Source: Chryseobacterium taichungense
Lineage (GTDB): Bacteria; Bacteroidota; Bacteroidia; Flavobacteriales; Weeksellaceae
Length of the DNA stretch: 64,000 bases
NCBI RefSeq assembly: GCF_900109935.1
Contig: NZ_FOBV01000004.1
Span: 372,001 to 436,000 of the forward strand
Direction of reading: 5' to 3'
Shown: piece after piece, positions 1 through 8,416 of the stretch
Position numbering within the stretch: position 1 is the first letter of the stretch
Layout: each line of letters opens with the position of its first letter
Program-made: the position numbers and the translations under genes
Notes under the pieces: model-generated
The model's input: only the letters and a program-made list of their open reading frames with translations
Told to the model about the DNA's origin: nothing
The model's database searches: none

Positions 1-446
1 CAGCCAGAAATATGAGGGAAGACATTCTGAAGGGTTATCAGCTGGGTGCCGATGATTATATTACAAAACCTTTTGATACTGAGCTTCTTTTATACAAAAT
101 AAAAGCCATTCTCCAGAGAAGTTCTACCCTGGAAAATGAAGAGCAGGAACAGTTTAAAATCAGCAATATTTTCTTTGATTCTATGTTGAGACAATTAAGA
201 GTCGGTGACAACGAATACAAACTTTCACCTAAAGAAAACGAGCTGCTGAAACTTCTTTGCATCCACAGAAACGACTTTATGCCGAGAGATCTTGCCTTGA
301 GAAAAATCTGGAAAAAAGAAAATTACTTCACCGCAAGAAGTATGGACGTATATATCGCAAAGCTTCGTAAATTACTTAAAGATGACGAAGGCCTGGAGAT
401 TATCAATGTTCACGGGGAAGGATTCAGACTTTTAGTTAAAAATTAA
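1..446 (+). CDS. DNA-binding response regulator, OmpR/PhoB family (5' end cut by window)
   Basis: The reading frame is open from the window edge, so the N-terminal part of the receiver domain with its phospho-acceptor aspartate is missing. What remains begins in the last third of the receiver fold, with the GADDYITKPF segment that carries the conserved lysine and switch region. A winged-helix DNA-binding domain follows: SPKENELLKLL, then MDVYIAKLRKLL as recognition helix and GEGFRLL in the closing wing. A cytoplasmic transcription factor controlled by a sensor kinase is expected; the kinase may lie upstream of the window. Its target genes cannot be read from this fragment. The family call is firm. 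Confidence 0.93.
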   Translation, partial: ARNMREDILKGYQLGADDYITKPFDTELLLYKIKAILQRSSTLENEEQEQFKISNIFFDSMLRQLRVGDNEYKLSPKENELLKLLCIHRNDFMPRDLALRKIWKKENYFTARSMDVYIAKLRKLLKDDEGLEIINVHGEGFRLLVKN

Positions 447-515
447 ATACAAAATATCCTTATCAACTATAAAATTAGCAAAGCAATTCAAAATGTTTTG
501 CTAATTTTGTTTTAT

Positions 516-1154
516 ATGAAGAATACAATTTTTGGCTTAATCACTATTTCCATACTGACGATTTCATGTAAAAAAGATGAGAGAGCAACCTATTTAAAAG
601 AAGAAGCGGGCGTTCAGCCACCGTCGCTTGCGGTAAATCAAACCCCAAAACCGTCGCTTTTGGATCAGGCAGGAATTCAGACAGCACAGAATACACCGAC
701 TGCAACAGTTACTCCTCCGGGAATGAACCCGCCTCACGGCCAACCGGGACACCGATGTGATATTCCTGTGGGGCAGCCTTTGAACAGCAAGCCTGCTCCT
801 GTGTCACAAAATTCAGCTCCAGCACAGAACAATACCCAGACGATACAGATCGATCCCAACGCTTTACAGCCTGGGAAATTCACTGTAGACAATAATGGAA
901 AATCAAAGAATATCAAAACACCTAAGGGTATGAACCCTCCACACGGAGAGCCAGGCCACCGATGTGATATTCCGGTAGGGCAGCCACTGAACAGCAAACC
1001 TGCTCCTACAGCACAGCCAACACAAGTTATTGCCCAAAACACGCCGGCCCCGAATCCAACACCAGCGCCGACAGGTCCTAAACCCGCCTTAAATCCGGCC
1101 CATGGTGAGCCTTGGCATAATTGCGGCGTAAAAGTTGGCGAACCTTTACCATAA
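516..1154 (+). CDS. Lipoprotein with three His/Cys repeat motifs
   Basis: Predicted surface or periplasmic lipoprotein of 212 residues. The ATG at 516 is preferred over a TTG at 498 because it puts a lipoprotein signal directly at the N-terminus: a short hydrophobic stretch ending in ISC, with the cysteine as lipid anchor. The mature part is rich in Pro, Ala, Gln and Thr and looks disordered. It holds three copies of a motif of about 20 residues: two nearly identical ones reading NPPHGxPGHRCDIPVGQPL and a diverged C-terminal one reading NPAHGEPWHNCGVKVGEPL. Each copy keeps two His and one Cys, which suggests metal binding, as does the metal-related TonB receptor downstream; this is inference. 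No enzyme domain is visible. Confidence 0.8.
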   Translation: MKNTIFGLITISILTISCKKDERATYLKEEAGVQPPSLAVNQTPKPSLLDQAGIQTAQNTPTATVTPPGMNPPHGQPGHRCDIPVGQPLNSKPAPVSQNSAPAQNNTQTIQIDPNALQPGKFTVDNNGKSKNIKTPKGMNPPHGEPGHRCDIPVGQPLNSKPAPTAQPTQVIAQNTPAPNPTPAPTGPKPALNPAHGEPWHNCGVKVGEPLP

Positions 1155-1160
1155 TTTTCG

Positions 1161-1168
1161 TACTTTTG
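1161..1168 (+). promoter_or_regulatory. TANNTTTG -7 box of the Cys-rich secreted protein gene
   Basis: TACTTTTG matches the Bacteroidota sigma-factor -7 consensus exactly. It lies just after the stop codon of the lipoprotein gene and 5 nt before the GTG at 1174, so the mRNA may start at or next to the start codon. A TTG at 1135-1137 could serve as the upstream element. Confidence 0.55.
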
Positions 1169-1173
1169 TGGTA

Positions 1174-1542
1174 GTGAAACTGGCTCAGATCATAACAATT
1201 ATTTTTTGCCTAGGAATTTTTCTGATTCCTAAAGATAATTTTTATGCTCAAAATATGCAGGAAACATGCTGTAAGGAAAGCTCCGGAAGTGATTGCTGCA
1301 AAAAACAGCACAAAGAACATTCGAAAGAAAATCACAACAAAAAGCAAAAAACTTCCTCGTGTAATGACAACTGCTGTTCGTATTGTGCCACCTGCTACAG
1401 TTTTATAGAAACTCCTTTTTCCAGAAGCCTAAAACTGGATATTTCTTTTTACAAAGCCAATAAAAATTTATATTTCCAATATTCAGACCCATATCTTCCG
1501 GGACGGCTGAAGGAGATCTGGCAACCGCCGAAAATAGGTTAA
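1174..1542 (+). CDS. Small secreted Cys/His-rich protein
   Basis: Predicted exported protein of about 122 residues. The GTG at 1174 starts a clean signal peptide (KLAQIITIIFCLGIFLI, cleavage near FYAQ) and sits just behind a -7 box; further in-frame codons upstream would overlap the preceding gene. The mature part has paired cysteines (ETCC, SDCC, DNCCSYCATC) mixed with His and Lys and ends in IWQPPKIG. The composition suggests binding of soft metal ions. The gene lies directly upstream of a TonB receptor with heavy-metal domains and may be co-expressed with it. No named family was recognised; the function is inferred from composition and neighbours. Confidence 0.72.
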   Translation: MKLAQIITIIFCLGIFLIPKDNFYAQNMQETCCKESSGSDCCKKQHKEHSKENHNKKQKTSSCNDNCCSYCATCYSFIETPFSRSLKLDISFYKANKNLYFQYSDPYLPGRLKEIWQPPKIG

Positions 1543-1653
1543 TTAATTAAAAATAAATGTAACAATGTTGCAGTTTATCAATCTGCTAATGATTGTTAAA
1601 TTATCACATTGTTAAATCGTTACATTAATTGAATTAATCTAATTTTAAACAAT

Positions 1654-4326
1654 ATGAAATCATATATTTCCAGGATTATTCTTGGTCTATTCTTATTATT
1701 TACATCATTTGTATTTGCGCAAAATCTTTCTCAAAACCAGTTTAAAGTAAAAGGAAACTGTGATTTGTGTAAAGATCGAATCGAAACTACTGCGAAAAAA
1801 TCCGGCGCCAAAAAAGCAAGCTATTCCGTTGATTCGCAAACCTTAACATTAGAGACTGATGACACTGTTTCTACAGACGATATTTTAAAAGAAATTGCAA
1901 AAGCAGGGCACGACAACGAAAAATTTAACGCTTCAGAAGCTGATTACAATGCCCTTCCAGCCTGCTGTCATTATGAAAGAGATCAATTGACCGCAAATGA
2001 GCATCATCATATCCATTCAAAAAAAGAGAATGAATTTTATGTGAAAGGAAACTGTGAATCCTGTAAAGCAAGAATTGAAAAAGCTGCAAAAGACGCCGGT
2101 GCCGATCTTGCAGAATGGGATGCAGAAAAACAGACTGTTATTTTAAATTTTGATCCGAAAAAAACCTCATCAGATAAAATTCTGAAGAAAATCGCCGATG
2201 TAGGTCACGACAATGAAAAGTATAAATCCAGCGACAGTACTTATAAGAATCTTCCTTCCTGTTGTCTTTATGACAGGGAAACGCCATTTGGAGAAGCAAA
2301 TCCGAAGGTCCATTCGGAAGAAAATGGCAAGCAGGATCATCAGGCGCAGGAAACTTCCCACACTGAAAACAACAATGAAAAAGCCATCGAAGGTGTTACA
2401 GTAACAGGCGGAAAGGCATCTACTTCACTGAGTAAAAAAGAAGCGGGATTAATTTTTAACATCGATAAGAAAGAATTGCTGAAAGCTGCCTGCTGTAATT
2501 TATCCGAAAGCTTTGAAACCAATGCCACAGTGGATGTTTCTTTCAGCAATGCGGTGACGGGAACGAAACAGTTGAAAATGTTAGGTTTAGATCAGAAATA
2601 CACCAGCCTGACAAAAGAACTTCTGCCTGAAGTGAGAGGACTGGCATCCGCATACGGATTAAGTTTTATTCCCGGAAGATGGATCGAAAGTATTCAGCTT
2701 ACCAAAGGTGGAAGCACGGTGACGAACGGTTACGAAAGCATTACAGGACAAATTAATACTGAATTATTGAAGAATTCAGAAAAGCCCGAAACATCGCTCA
2801 ATCTTTTTGCAGATTTCAACGGAAGAACGGAAGCCAACATTACCAGTGTTTCTAAAATAGATGATAAATGGTCGCAGACGTTTCTTCTTCATGGCAACGG
2901 AACTTTTGGGGATACAGATATGAATAACGACAGCTTTCTGGACAGGCCAAAAGGCACACAGCTCAATGCAGCTTATTTGCTCAATTATAATGACCTTGAA
3001 AAATCAGGTTTCGGATCTCATTTCGGAATCAATTTTATCAAGGATGAAAGAACAGCGGGTCAGATTGGATTTGATAAAAAAATGCCGCAGAATCAACAGT
3101 CGTTGTATGGTGTCGGGATTGATATTTCACGATTTCAGGTTTGGAATAAAACGGGATATGTTTTTAAAGGAAAACCTTACCAAAGTCTGGGCTGGATGAA
3201 TCAGTATACTTTTCATCAGCAGGACAGTTTCTTTGGTCTCAGAAATTATTCCGGAAAACAGCAGACATATTATTCAAATTTAATTTTTGAAAGTATTTTA
3301 GGTAATACAAATCATAAGTACAAAGCAGGAGCGAGTTTCATGTATGATGGTTACGATGAAACTTATTTAACAGGAAATTTTAAAAGAAATGAGATCGTTC
3401 CGGGAGCCTTTGCAGAATATACTTTGACAGGAGTAAAATATACTTTGGTCGCAGGTGCCAGGGTTGATTTTCACAATCTGGCAGGAACTCAGTTCTCGCC
3501 AAGATTAAATTTTAAATACGACATCACTCCGCAGACTATTCTAAGACTTTCAGCCGGAAGAGGTTTCAGAACAGCGAATGTTTTTGCGGAAAGTCAGCAG
3601 TATTTTGCTTCCAACAGGAATATCCAGATTCTTGAAAACGGAGGAAATATTTACGGGTTAAGGCCTGAAATCGCATGGAATTATGGAGCAAGCCTGCAAC
3701 AGGAATTTAAACTCTTCGGGAGAAAATCGACCATTGTAGCCGATTTTTTCAGAACAGATTTTCAGGATCAGGTGATGGTAGATCTGGACCGTTCACCTCA
3801 GCAACTGACTTTTTATAATCTGGAAGGAAAATCATTTGCCAATTCTTTTCAGACGCAGTGGGATTTTACACCTTTTAAAAATTTTGATATAAGACTTGCT
3901 TACAAATATTATGATGTGCAGGCTGATTATCTGAGCGGAAGAAGAGAAGTTCCCTTTATGGCCAAACACAGAGGTTTCGTAAATGTAGCTTATTCTACAA
4001 ACAAAGATAATAACGGTGGTTTCTGGAGTTTTGATACGACTTTGAATCTGGTAGGAAAACAAAGACTTCCGGACACTTCATCAAATCCTGAGGAATTTCA
4101 ATTGTCTTCATATTCGCCATCTTATGCTGTTTTAAATGCGCAGATTTCGAGAAATTTCAACAAAAAAATCAGAGCCTATCTGGGTGGTGAGAATTTAACT
4201 TCTTATTATCAGAAAAATGCAATTGTTGATGTAAAAAACCCTTTCGGAAATTATTTTGATGGAGGAATGATCTATGCTCCGATTATGAAGGCTAATTTTT
4301 ACGTTGGATTGGATGTGACTTTTTAA
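1654..4326 (+). CDS. TonB-dependent receptor with two N-terminal heavy-metal-associated (HMA) domains
   Basis: Outer-membrane receptor of 890 residues. A signal peptide ends at FVFAQ. Two HMA-like domains follow, with metal-site CxxC motifs at Cys36/Cys39 (GNCDLCKDRIE) and Cys134/Cys137 (GNCESCKARIE), each closed by a vicinal Cys pair (PACCHYE, PSCCLYD). A His/Glu-rich linker leads to a plug domain (GVTVTGG, later RWIESIQLTKGGSTVTNGYES) and a long beta-barrel ending in an aromatic residue (GLDVTF). Plug and barrel are standard for energy-coupled import; periplasmic HMA domains suggest capture of copper or another thiophilic metal. The Cys-rich protein gene upstream supports a metal role. Transport direction and the metal are inferred. 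Confidence 0.9.
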   Translation: MKSYISRIILGLFLLFTSFVFAQNLSQNQFKVKGNCDLCKDRIETTAKKSGAKKASYSVDSQTLTLETDDTVSTDDILKEIAKAGHDNEKFNASEADYNALPACCHYERDQLTANEHHHIHSKKENEFYVKGNCESCKARIEKAAKDAGADLAEWDAEKQTVILNFDPKKTSSDKILKKIADVGHDNEKYKSSDSTYKNLPSCCLYDRETPFGEANPKVHSEENGKQDHQAQETSHTENNNEKAIEGVTVTGGKASTSLSKKEAGLIFNIDKKELLKAACCNLSESFETNATVDVSFSNAVTGTKQLKMLGLDQKYTSLTKELLPEVRGLASAYGLSFIPGRWIESIQLTKGGSTVTNGYESITGQINTELLKNSEKPETSLNLFADFNGRTEANITSVSKIDDKWSQTFLLHGNGTFGDTDMNNDSFLDRPKGTQLNAAYLLNYNDLEKSGFGSHFGINFIKDERTAGQIGFDKKMPQNQQSLYGVGIDISRFQVWNKTGYVFKGKPYQSLGWMNQYTFHQQDSFFGLRNYSGKQQTYYSNLIFESILGNTNHKYKAGASFMYDGYDETYLTGNFKRNEIVPGAFAEYTLTGVKYTLVAGARVDFHNLAGTQFSPRLNFKYDITPQTILRLSAGRGFRTANVFAESQQYFASNRNIQILENGGNIYGLRPEIAWNYGASLQQEFKLFGRKSTIVADFFRTDFQDQVMVDLDRSPQQLTFYNLEGKSFANSFQTQWDFTPFKNFDIRLAYKYYDVQADYLSGRREVPFMAKHRGFVNVAYSTNKDNNGGFWSFDTTLNLVGKQRLPDTSSNPEEFQLSSYSPSYAVLNAQISRNFNKKIRAYLGGENLTSYYQKNAIVDVKNPFGNYFDGGMIYAPIMKANFYVGLDVTF

Positions 4327-4463
4327 GTTTTAGGTTTGAGAGCTGTAGAGTTTGAGTGATTTCAAATTATTTTCATTCTCAAATTTCATACTACTACAAG
4401 CATGGTTTTAACAATAATGATTAAAGCCATGCTTTTTTGTATATTTATCATAAAGTAAAATTC

Positions 4464-5330
4464 ATGTCACAAACACTTATTTTTGAAGATCACTACAAGA
4501 AGCTCGGTATAGAAAATGTTTCCGAAAATCCTCTTGAAGCCTTCAGCGGAAATAAGTTTCGTTATGATATTAAAGTTTTATATATTCCATCCGGTTCTGA
4601 GATTTCTGTTGACTTTAATCATTTTAAAACGGTAAAACCAAGTCTTTTTTTCCTGACAAATCAGCATATAAAAATCTCTAAAACTAAAGAAGATGCTACT
4701 TTACTGTATTATAACCGTGATTTTTATTGCATTCAGATTCACGATAAAGAAGTAGCCTGTGACGGTCTTCTTTTTCATAATGTTTTTGAGATTCCTTTTG
4801 TAGAGCTTGATGACGAAGAAAATTTAATCATTAAAAATTTGTTTCAAAATATTCAGGAAGAGTTGCAAGGAAAAGATTCTTCTGCAGAAGAAATGATCAG
4901 GACATACGTAAAACAGATCATTATCCGCGCTACAAGGAAATGGAAAAAACAAAATCTTGATAATGACAACCGGAAAATTCCAAGTAACGAAATTGATATC
5001 TTCCGGGACTTCAGCAGATACCTGGAGATTCATTTCAGAGAAAAACACAATGTTTCAGAATATGCAGATCTTCTCCATATAGCCCCTAAAACGTTAACAC
5101 ATAAATTTAAAAATTTACATCTTGAATCTCCCAATCAATTGATCATCAACAGAATTCTACTTGAAGCGAAAAGGCTTCTCATTTACACGGATAAACCTGT
5201 CAAAGAAATTGCTTATGATCTGGGCTATGATGATCCGGCCTATTTTAATCGTCTTTTTACCAACAAAACAGGAAGTACTCCGTCAAATTTTAAGAAAAAT
5301 TACAGTTCGGGAAAAAAGTACAATATTTAG
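4464..5330 (+). CDS. AraC family transcriptional regulator
   Basis: 288 residues when started at the ATG at 4464; an upstream TTG in the same frame would add nine residues without a domain. The C-terminal third is a classic two-helix-turn-helix AraC domain: VSEYADLLHIAPKTLTHKFK for the first HTH, then RLLIYTDKPVKEIAYDLGYD and DPAYFNRLFTNKTGSTPSNFKK for the second. The N-terminal part, probably a sensory cupin-like domain, matches nothing I can name. The adjacent downstream osmC-type gene has its own promoter and is a plausible target, for example in peroxide or thiol stress, but nothing in the sequence proves it. Confidence 0.9.
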   Translation: MSQTLIFEDHYKKLGIENVSENPLEAFSGNKFRYDIKVLYIPSGSEISVDFNHFKTVKPSLFFLTNQHIKISKTKEDATLLYYNRDFYCIQIHDKEVACDGLLFHNVFEIPFVELDDEENLIIKNLFQNIQEELQGKDSSAEEMIRTYVKQIIIRATRKWKKQNLDNDNRKIPSNEIDIFRDFSRYLEIHFREKHNVSEYADLLHIAPKTLTHKFKNLHLESPNQLIINRILLEAKRLLIYTDKPVKEIAYDLGYDDPAYFNRLFTNKTGSTPSNFKKNYSSGKKYNI

Positions 5331-5366
5331 TTCATTTTATGTATTTATTTGGAATACTATCTGATA

Positions 5367-5374
5367 TATCTTTG
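5367..5374 (+). promoter_or_regulatory. -7 box of the osmC promoter
   Basis: TATCTTTG fits TANNTTTG. It lies 45 nt before the osmC start codon and downstream of the AraC stop codon, giving osmC its own promoter. A TTTG at 5348-5351 may be the upstream element. Confidence 0.6.
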
Positions 5375-5419
5375 TAACATCAAAACAAACAATATTAACA
5401 ACAAAAAAATTAAAGTATT

Positions 5420-5839
5420 ATGAGACGTAACGCAACAGCCGTTTGGAACGGTACCATCAAAGAAGGAAATGGACATCTTACTACACAAAGTACAACACTA
5501 AACCAGACGCAATATTCATTCAACAGTCGGTTTGCAGATGGCGTGGGAACAAATCCTGAGGAATTATTAGCTGCGGCACACGCAGGATGTTTCACCATGA
5601 AATTAAGCGCGGAGCTTTCTCAGGCAGGATTTAGCCCCGAAGAATTAAAAACCACTTCAGTAATTACCCTTGATCCAAGTGTAGGAAAAATTACAAAATC
5701 CGAATTAACTTTAACAGCAAAAGTTCCGGGAATTTCAGAAGAAGAATTTCAGAAATATGCAAAAATTGCAGAAGAAGGATGCCCGGTAAGCGCTGCATTC
5801 AACTTTGAAATTACTTTAAATGCTACTTTGAAGAGCTAA
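5420..5839 (+). CDS. OsmC/Ohr family peroxiredoxin
   Basis: Cytoplasmic protein of 139 residues, the usual length of OsmC-type thiol peroxidases that reduce organic hydroperoxides. Both redox cysteines are in their expected settings: the first in AAAHAGCFTMKLSAEL on the central helix and the second in AEEGCPVSAAF. The N-terminus (RRNATAVWNGTIKEGNG) and the GTNPEELLAAAHAGC core point to the OsmC rather than the Ohr branch. It lies behind an AraC regulator but has its own promoter and is followed by a strong terminator, so it is probably monocistronic. Confidence 0.93.
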   Translation: MRRNATAVWNGTIKEGNGHLTTQSTTLNQTQYSFNSRFADGVGTNPEELLAAAHAGCFTMKLSAELSQAGFSPEELKTTSVITLDPSVGKITKSELTLTAKVPGISEEEFQKYAKIAEEGCPVSAAFNFEITLNATLKS

Positions 5840-5866
5840 ATTATAAAGTATAAATCATTAATAGGG

Positions 5867-5887
5867 ACGGGCTTTAGCCCGTTTTTT
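5867..5887 (+). terminator. Rho-independent terminator of osmC
   Basis: Perfect 6-bp GC-rich stem ACGGGC / GCCCGT with a TTTA loop, followed by a run of T. Confidence 0.85.
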
Positions 5888-5995
5888 CATTTAAAACAAT
5901 CAAATGGCTTTAGCCAAACCTACATTTGAACCGTCTTTCAACTTAAATAAAGTTAAATAGTTTGAGTTAATAGATTAAATCCATAAATATAAAAT

Positions 5996-6023
5996 ATACC
6001 GATTGGTATTTTATGTATATTTG
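5996..6023 (+). promoter_or_regulatory. Promoter and putative autoregulatory operator of the TetR gene
   Basis: ATACC-GATT-GGTAT is a perfect palindrome at 5996-6009, directly followed by the -7 box TATATTTG at 6016-6023. The palindrome sits in the spacer where RNA polymerase binds, the usual place for a TetR repressor site. That the adjacent TetR protein binds it is inference. Confidence 0.6.
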
Positions 6024-6040
6024 CATCATAAAACTGAAAA

Positions 6041-6646
6041 ATGTCTAAAGCAGAAAAGACAAAGCAATTCATTATTGAGAAGACAGCATCTTTGTTTAAT
6101 ACCAAGGGGTATATTTCTACGACATTATCAGACATCACAGAAGTTACAGGATTAACGAAAGGCAGTATCTACGGAAATTTTGAAAACAAGGATGAAGTTG
6201 CCCTTGAAGTCTATAAATACAATGCAAAATTATTAAAGCAAAGCATGTCACGTTCTTTCAGTGAAGAATTTCCTTCTTCAATTGACAAGCTGCGGGCGTT
6301 CGTTGCATTTTACAGGAAAAACTGGCAGCCGGTATTTCTTAATGGAGGTTGTCCTTTGATGAACGCAGCAACCGAAGCTGATGATACAATGCCGGATCTT
6401 AAGAATCAGGTGGTAAAATCTTTTGAAGAATGGATAATCAAAATTTCAGAGGTTATTACACAAGGACAAAAAACCGGAGAGATGAATGAAAAGGCTGATG
6501 CCGGAGAATACGCTTCACTATTCGTCATGCTGATTGAGGGAGGTATTTTACTATCAAAAACCACCGGAGAAGAAAAATTTCTCAATCAGGCATTAGACAG
6601 AATTCTTAGTATTATCGATAAAGAACTGAACAAACACCCATCATAA
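6041..6646 (+). CDS. TetR/AcrR family transcriptional regulator
   Basis: 201 residues. The N-terminal TetR helix-turn-helix is clear: FIIEKTASLFNTKGYISTTL, then DITEVTGLTKGSIYGNFENK as turn and recognition helix. The C-terminal ligand-binding half matches the TetR class with a VNGGCPLMNAATE-like segment (here FLNGGCPLMNAATEADD). Its stop codon is 10 nt before a thiolase gene, followed by a thioesterase gene, so the three probably form one operon. An acyl-CoA ligand would fit that context; this is inference. A perfect ATACC-GATT-GGTAT palindrome in its promoter suggests autoregulation. Confidence 0.92.
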   Translation: MSKAEKTKQFIIEKTASLFNTKGYISTTLSDITEVTGLTKGSIYGNFENKDEVALEVYKYNAKLLKQSMSRSFSEEFPSSIDKLRAFVAFYRKNWQPVFLNGGCPLMNAATEADDTMPDLKNQVVKSFEEWIIKISEVITQGQKTGEMNEKADAGEYASLFVMLIEGGILLSKTTGEEKFLNQALDRILSIIDKELNKHPS

Positions 6647-6656
6647 ACTTCAGCCT

Positions 6657-7925
6657 ATGGAAACAAAAAGAGTGGCTATCGTAGGATACAACAGGATCCC
6701 TTTTGCCAGAATGAATACAGCTTACGCAGACAAAGGAAATCAGGATCTGTTGCTTCCTGCTTTGAATGGTTTGATCGACCGTTACAACCTTAAAGGAAAA
6801 CTCCTTGGAGAAGTTGCGGGAGGTGCAACGATCAAGCATATTTCTGAAAGCAACCTCATCAGAGAAACTGTTATGAATACAGATCTCGATCCTGCAACTC
6901 CGGCTTGTGATCTGCAGCAGGCTTGTGACACAGGAATTGAAGCGGCAATTTACATTGGAAATAAAATAGCCTTAGGGCAGATTGAAAGCGGAATTGCCTG
7001 CGGTGTTGAAGCAATGAGCAATATTCCTTTTGAGTCTTCTCCAAGATTAAGAACAGCTTTATTAAAAGCCAATAAAGAAAAATCTGTCTTTGGAAAAATC
7101 AAACAACTATTAACTCCGAAATTAAAAGACTGGATGCCGATTCCATACAAAGGCCAGGAACCTAAAACAGGTCTGGTGATGGGTGGTCATACAGAAATTA
7201 CTGCAAAATATTACGGAATTTCTCGTGAAGAACAGGACGAACTTGCTTTTAAAAGTCATCAGAATATGGCAAAAGCTTACGACGAAGGATTTTTTGACGA
7301 CATGATCTCTCCGGCTTACGGCTTGAATAAAGATAATAATCTTCGTCGTGACACGAGTTTAGAAAAATTAGCTACTTTAAAACCTGCTTTTGACAAACAA
7401 AACGGAACATTGACAGCAGGGAATTCAACACCATTTACCGATGGAGCTTCTGCCGTTTTATTAGCGAGCGAAGAATGGGCAAAAGCGAATGATTTACCAA
7501 TTTTAGCCTATATCACTTTCTCTGAAATTGCAGGAATTGAATACGTGGAAAATAAACAAAACTTACTTCTTGCTCCTGTTTTTGCCGCCGAAAGAATGTT
7601 GAAAAAAGCAGGAATGAGCCTCGAAGACTTCGATTTTTACGAAATTCATGAAGCGTTTGCCGCACAGGTTTTAGCCACATTAAAAATCTGGGAAAATGAT
7701 GATCTGGCTAAAAAATTCGGATTAGAAAAAGCATTAGGAAAAATAGACAGAGATAAATTAAATGTAAAAGGCGGAAGTCTTGCCGTAGCACATCCTTTTG
7801 CTGCCACTGGTGGAAGAATTATTGCAACATTAGCCAAGCTTTTAGACGAAAAAGGAAGCGGAAAAGGATTTATTTCCATCTGCGCTGCACGTGGACAGGG
7901 AATTACCATGATTTTAGAAAAATAA
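6657..7925 (+). CDS. Acetyl-CoA C-acyltransferase (thiolase, FadI/FadA-like)
   Basis: Thiolase of 422 residues that would cleave 3-ketoacyl-CoA to acyl-CoA and acetyl-CoA (beta-oxidation) or run the reverse condensation. Visible catalytic residues are the nucleophile Cys90 in LQQACDTGIEA, His379 in GGSLAVAHPFAATGGR and Cys409 in ISICAARGQG; the supporting HEAFA motif is at His331. The GGSxAxxHPFAATG form and the length resemble the FadI branch rather than short biosynthetic PhaA thiolases. It lies between the TetR regulator and a hotdog thioesterase. No hydratase/dehydrogenase partner is in the window, so a degradative role is likely but not shown. Confidence 0.92.
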   Translation: METKRVAIVGYNRIPFARMNTAYADKGNQDLLLPALNGLIDRYNLKGKLLGEVAGGATIKHISESNLIRETVMNTDLDPATPACDLQQACDTGIEAAIYIGNKIALGQIESGIACGVEAMSNIPFESSPRLRTALLKANKEKSVFGKIKQLLTPKLKDWMPIPYKGQEPKTGLVMGGHTEITAKYYGISREEQDELAFKSHQNMAKAYDEGFFDDMISPAYGLNKDNNLRRDTSLEKLATLKPAFDKQNGTLTAGNSTPFTDGASAVLLASEEWAKANDLPILAYITFSEIAGIEYVENKQNLLLAPVFAAERMLKKAGMSLEDFDFYEIHEAFAAQVLATLKIWENDDLAKKFGLEKALGKIDRDKLNVKGGSLAVAHPFAATGGRIIATLAKLLDEKGSGKGFISICAARGQGITMILEK

Positions 7926-7931
7926 AAAATA

Positions 7932-8357
7932 ATGGACAGACTTGCACAGTTAAAACAATTTATCGGAAAAGAATTTACGCAATCCCCATCTCCTTTCATG
8001 AAATGGCTGAACCCAATTATACTTTCTGCAGAAGAAGGGAAACTTGAATTTCAGTACACCATAAGACACGAATGGCTGAATCCTGCGGGAAATCTCCATG
8101 GCGGAATCACTGCTGCTATCGTCGACGATATTATTGGCGCAACTATGTTTTCGTTAAATGAAAGTTCCTTCATCACAACCATCAATAATGTCATTGATTA
8201 TTTTTCTACTGCAGGAGAAAATGATATTATCATCGCAGAAACAAAAATTATTAAGAGAGGTAAGCAGTTTGTAAATGCCCAGTGTGAAATCTGGAATGCA
8301 GATAAAACGCGCATCATTGCGAGAGGCTCCTCCAATTTATTTAAAATTAATAACTAA
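7932..8357 (+). CDS. PaaI-type hotdog-fold thioesterase
   Basis: 141 residues, the usual length of single-domain PaaI/YdiI-type acyl-CoA thioesterases that free CoA from stalled or surplus thioesters. The signature is seen in LNPAGNLHGGITAAIVDDIIG: the HGG loop followed by the helix carrying the catalytic acidic residue (VDD). It starts 6 nt after the thiolase stop, so the two are almost surely co-transcribed with the TetR gene. The substrate cannot be read from sequence; the neighbours point to acyl-CoA metabolism. Confidence 0.88.
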   Translation: MDRLAQLKQFIGKEFTQSPSPFMKWLNPIILSAEEGKLEFQYTIRHEWLNPAGNLHGGITAAIVDDIIGATMFSLNESSFITTINNVIDYFSTAGENDIIIAETKIIKRGKQFVNAQCEIWNADKTRIIARGSSNLFKINN

Positions 8358-8416
8358 AAAATCATCGCTTTACTTAAAATAACCGATGATACAACAAAAA
8401 AGATAAATCAGTACCT

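Noticed and set aside
8358..8416. ATCATCG...CGATGAT hairpin between the thioesterase and fabF as a terminator
   Set aside because: The loop is long and no T-run follows, so a terminator is not supported.
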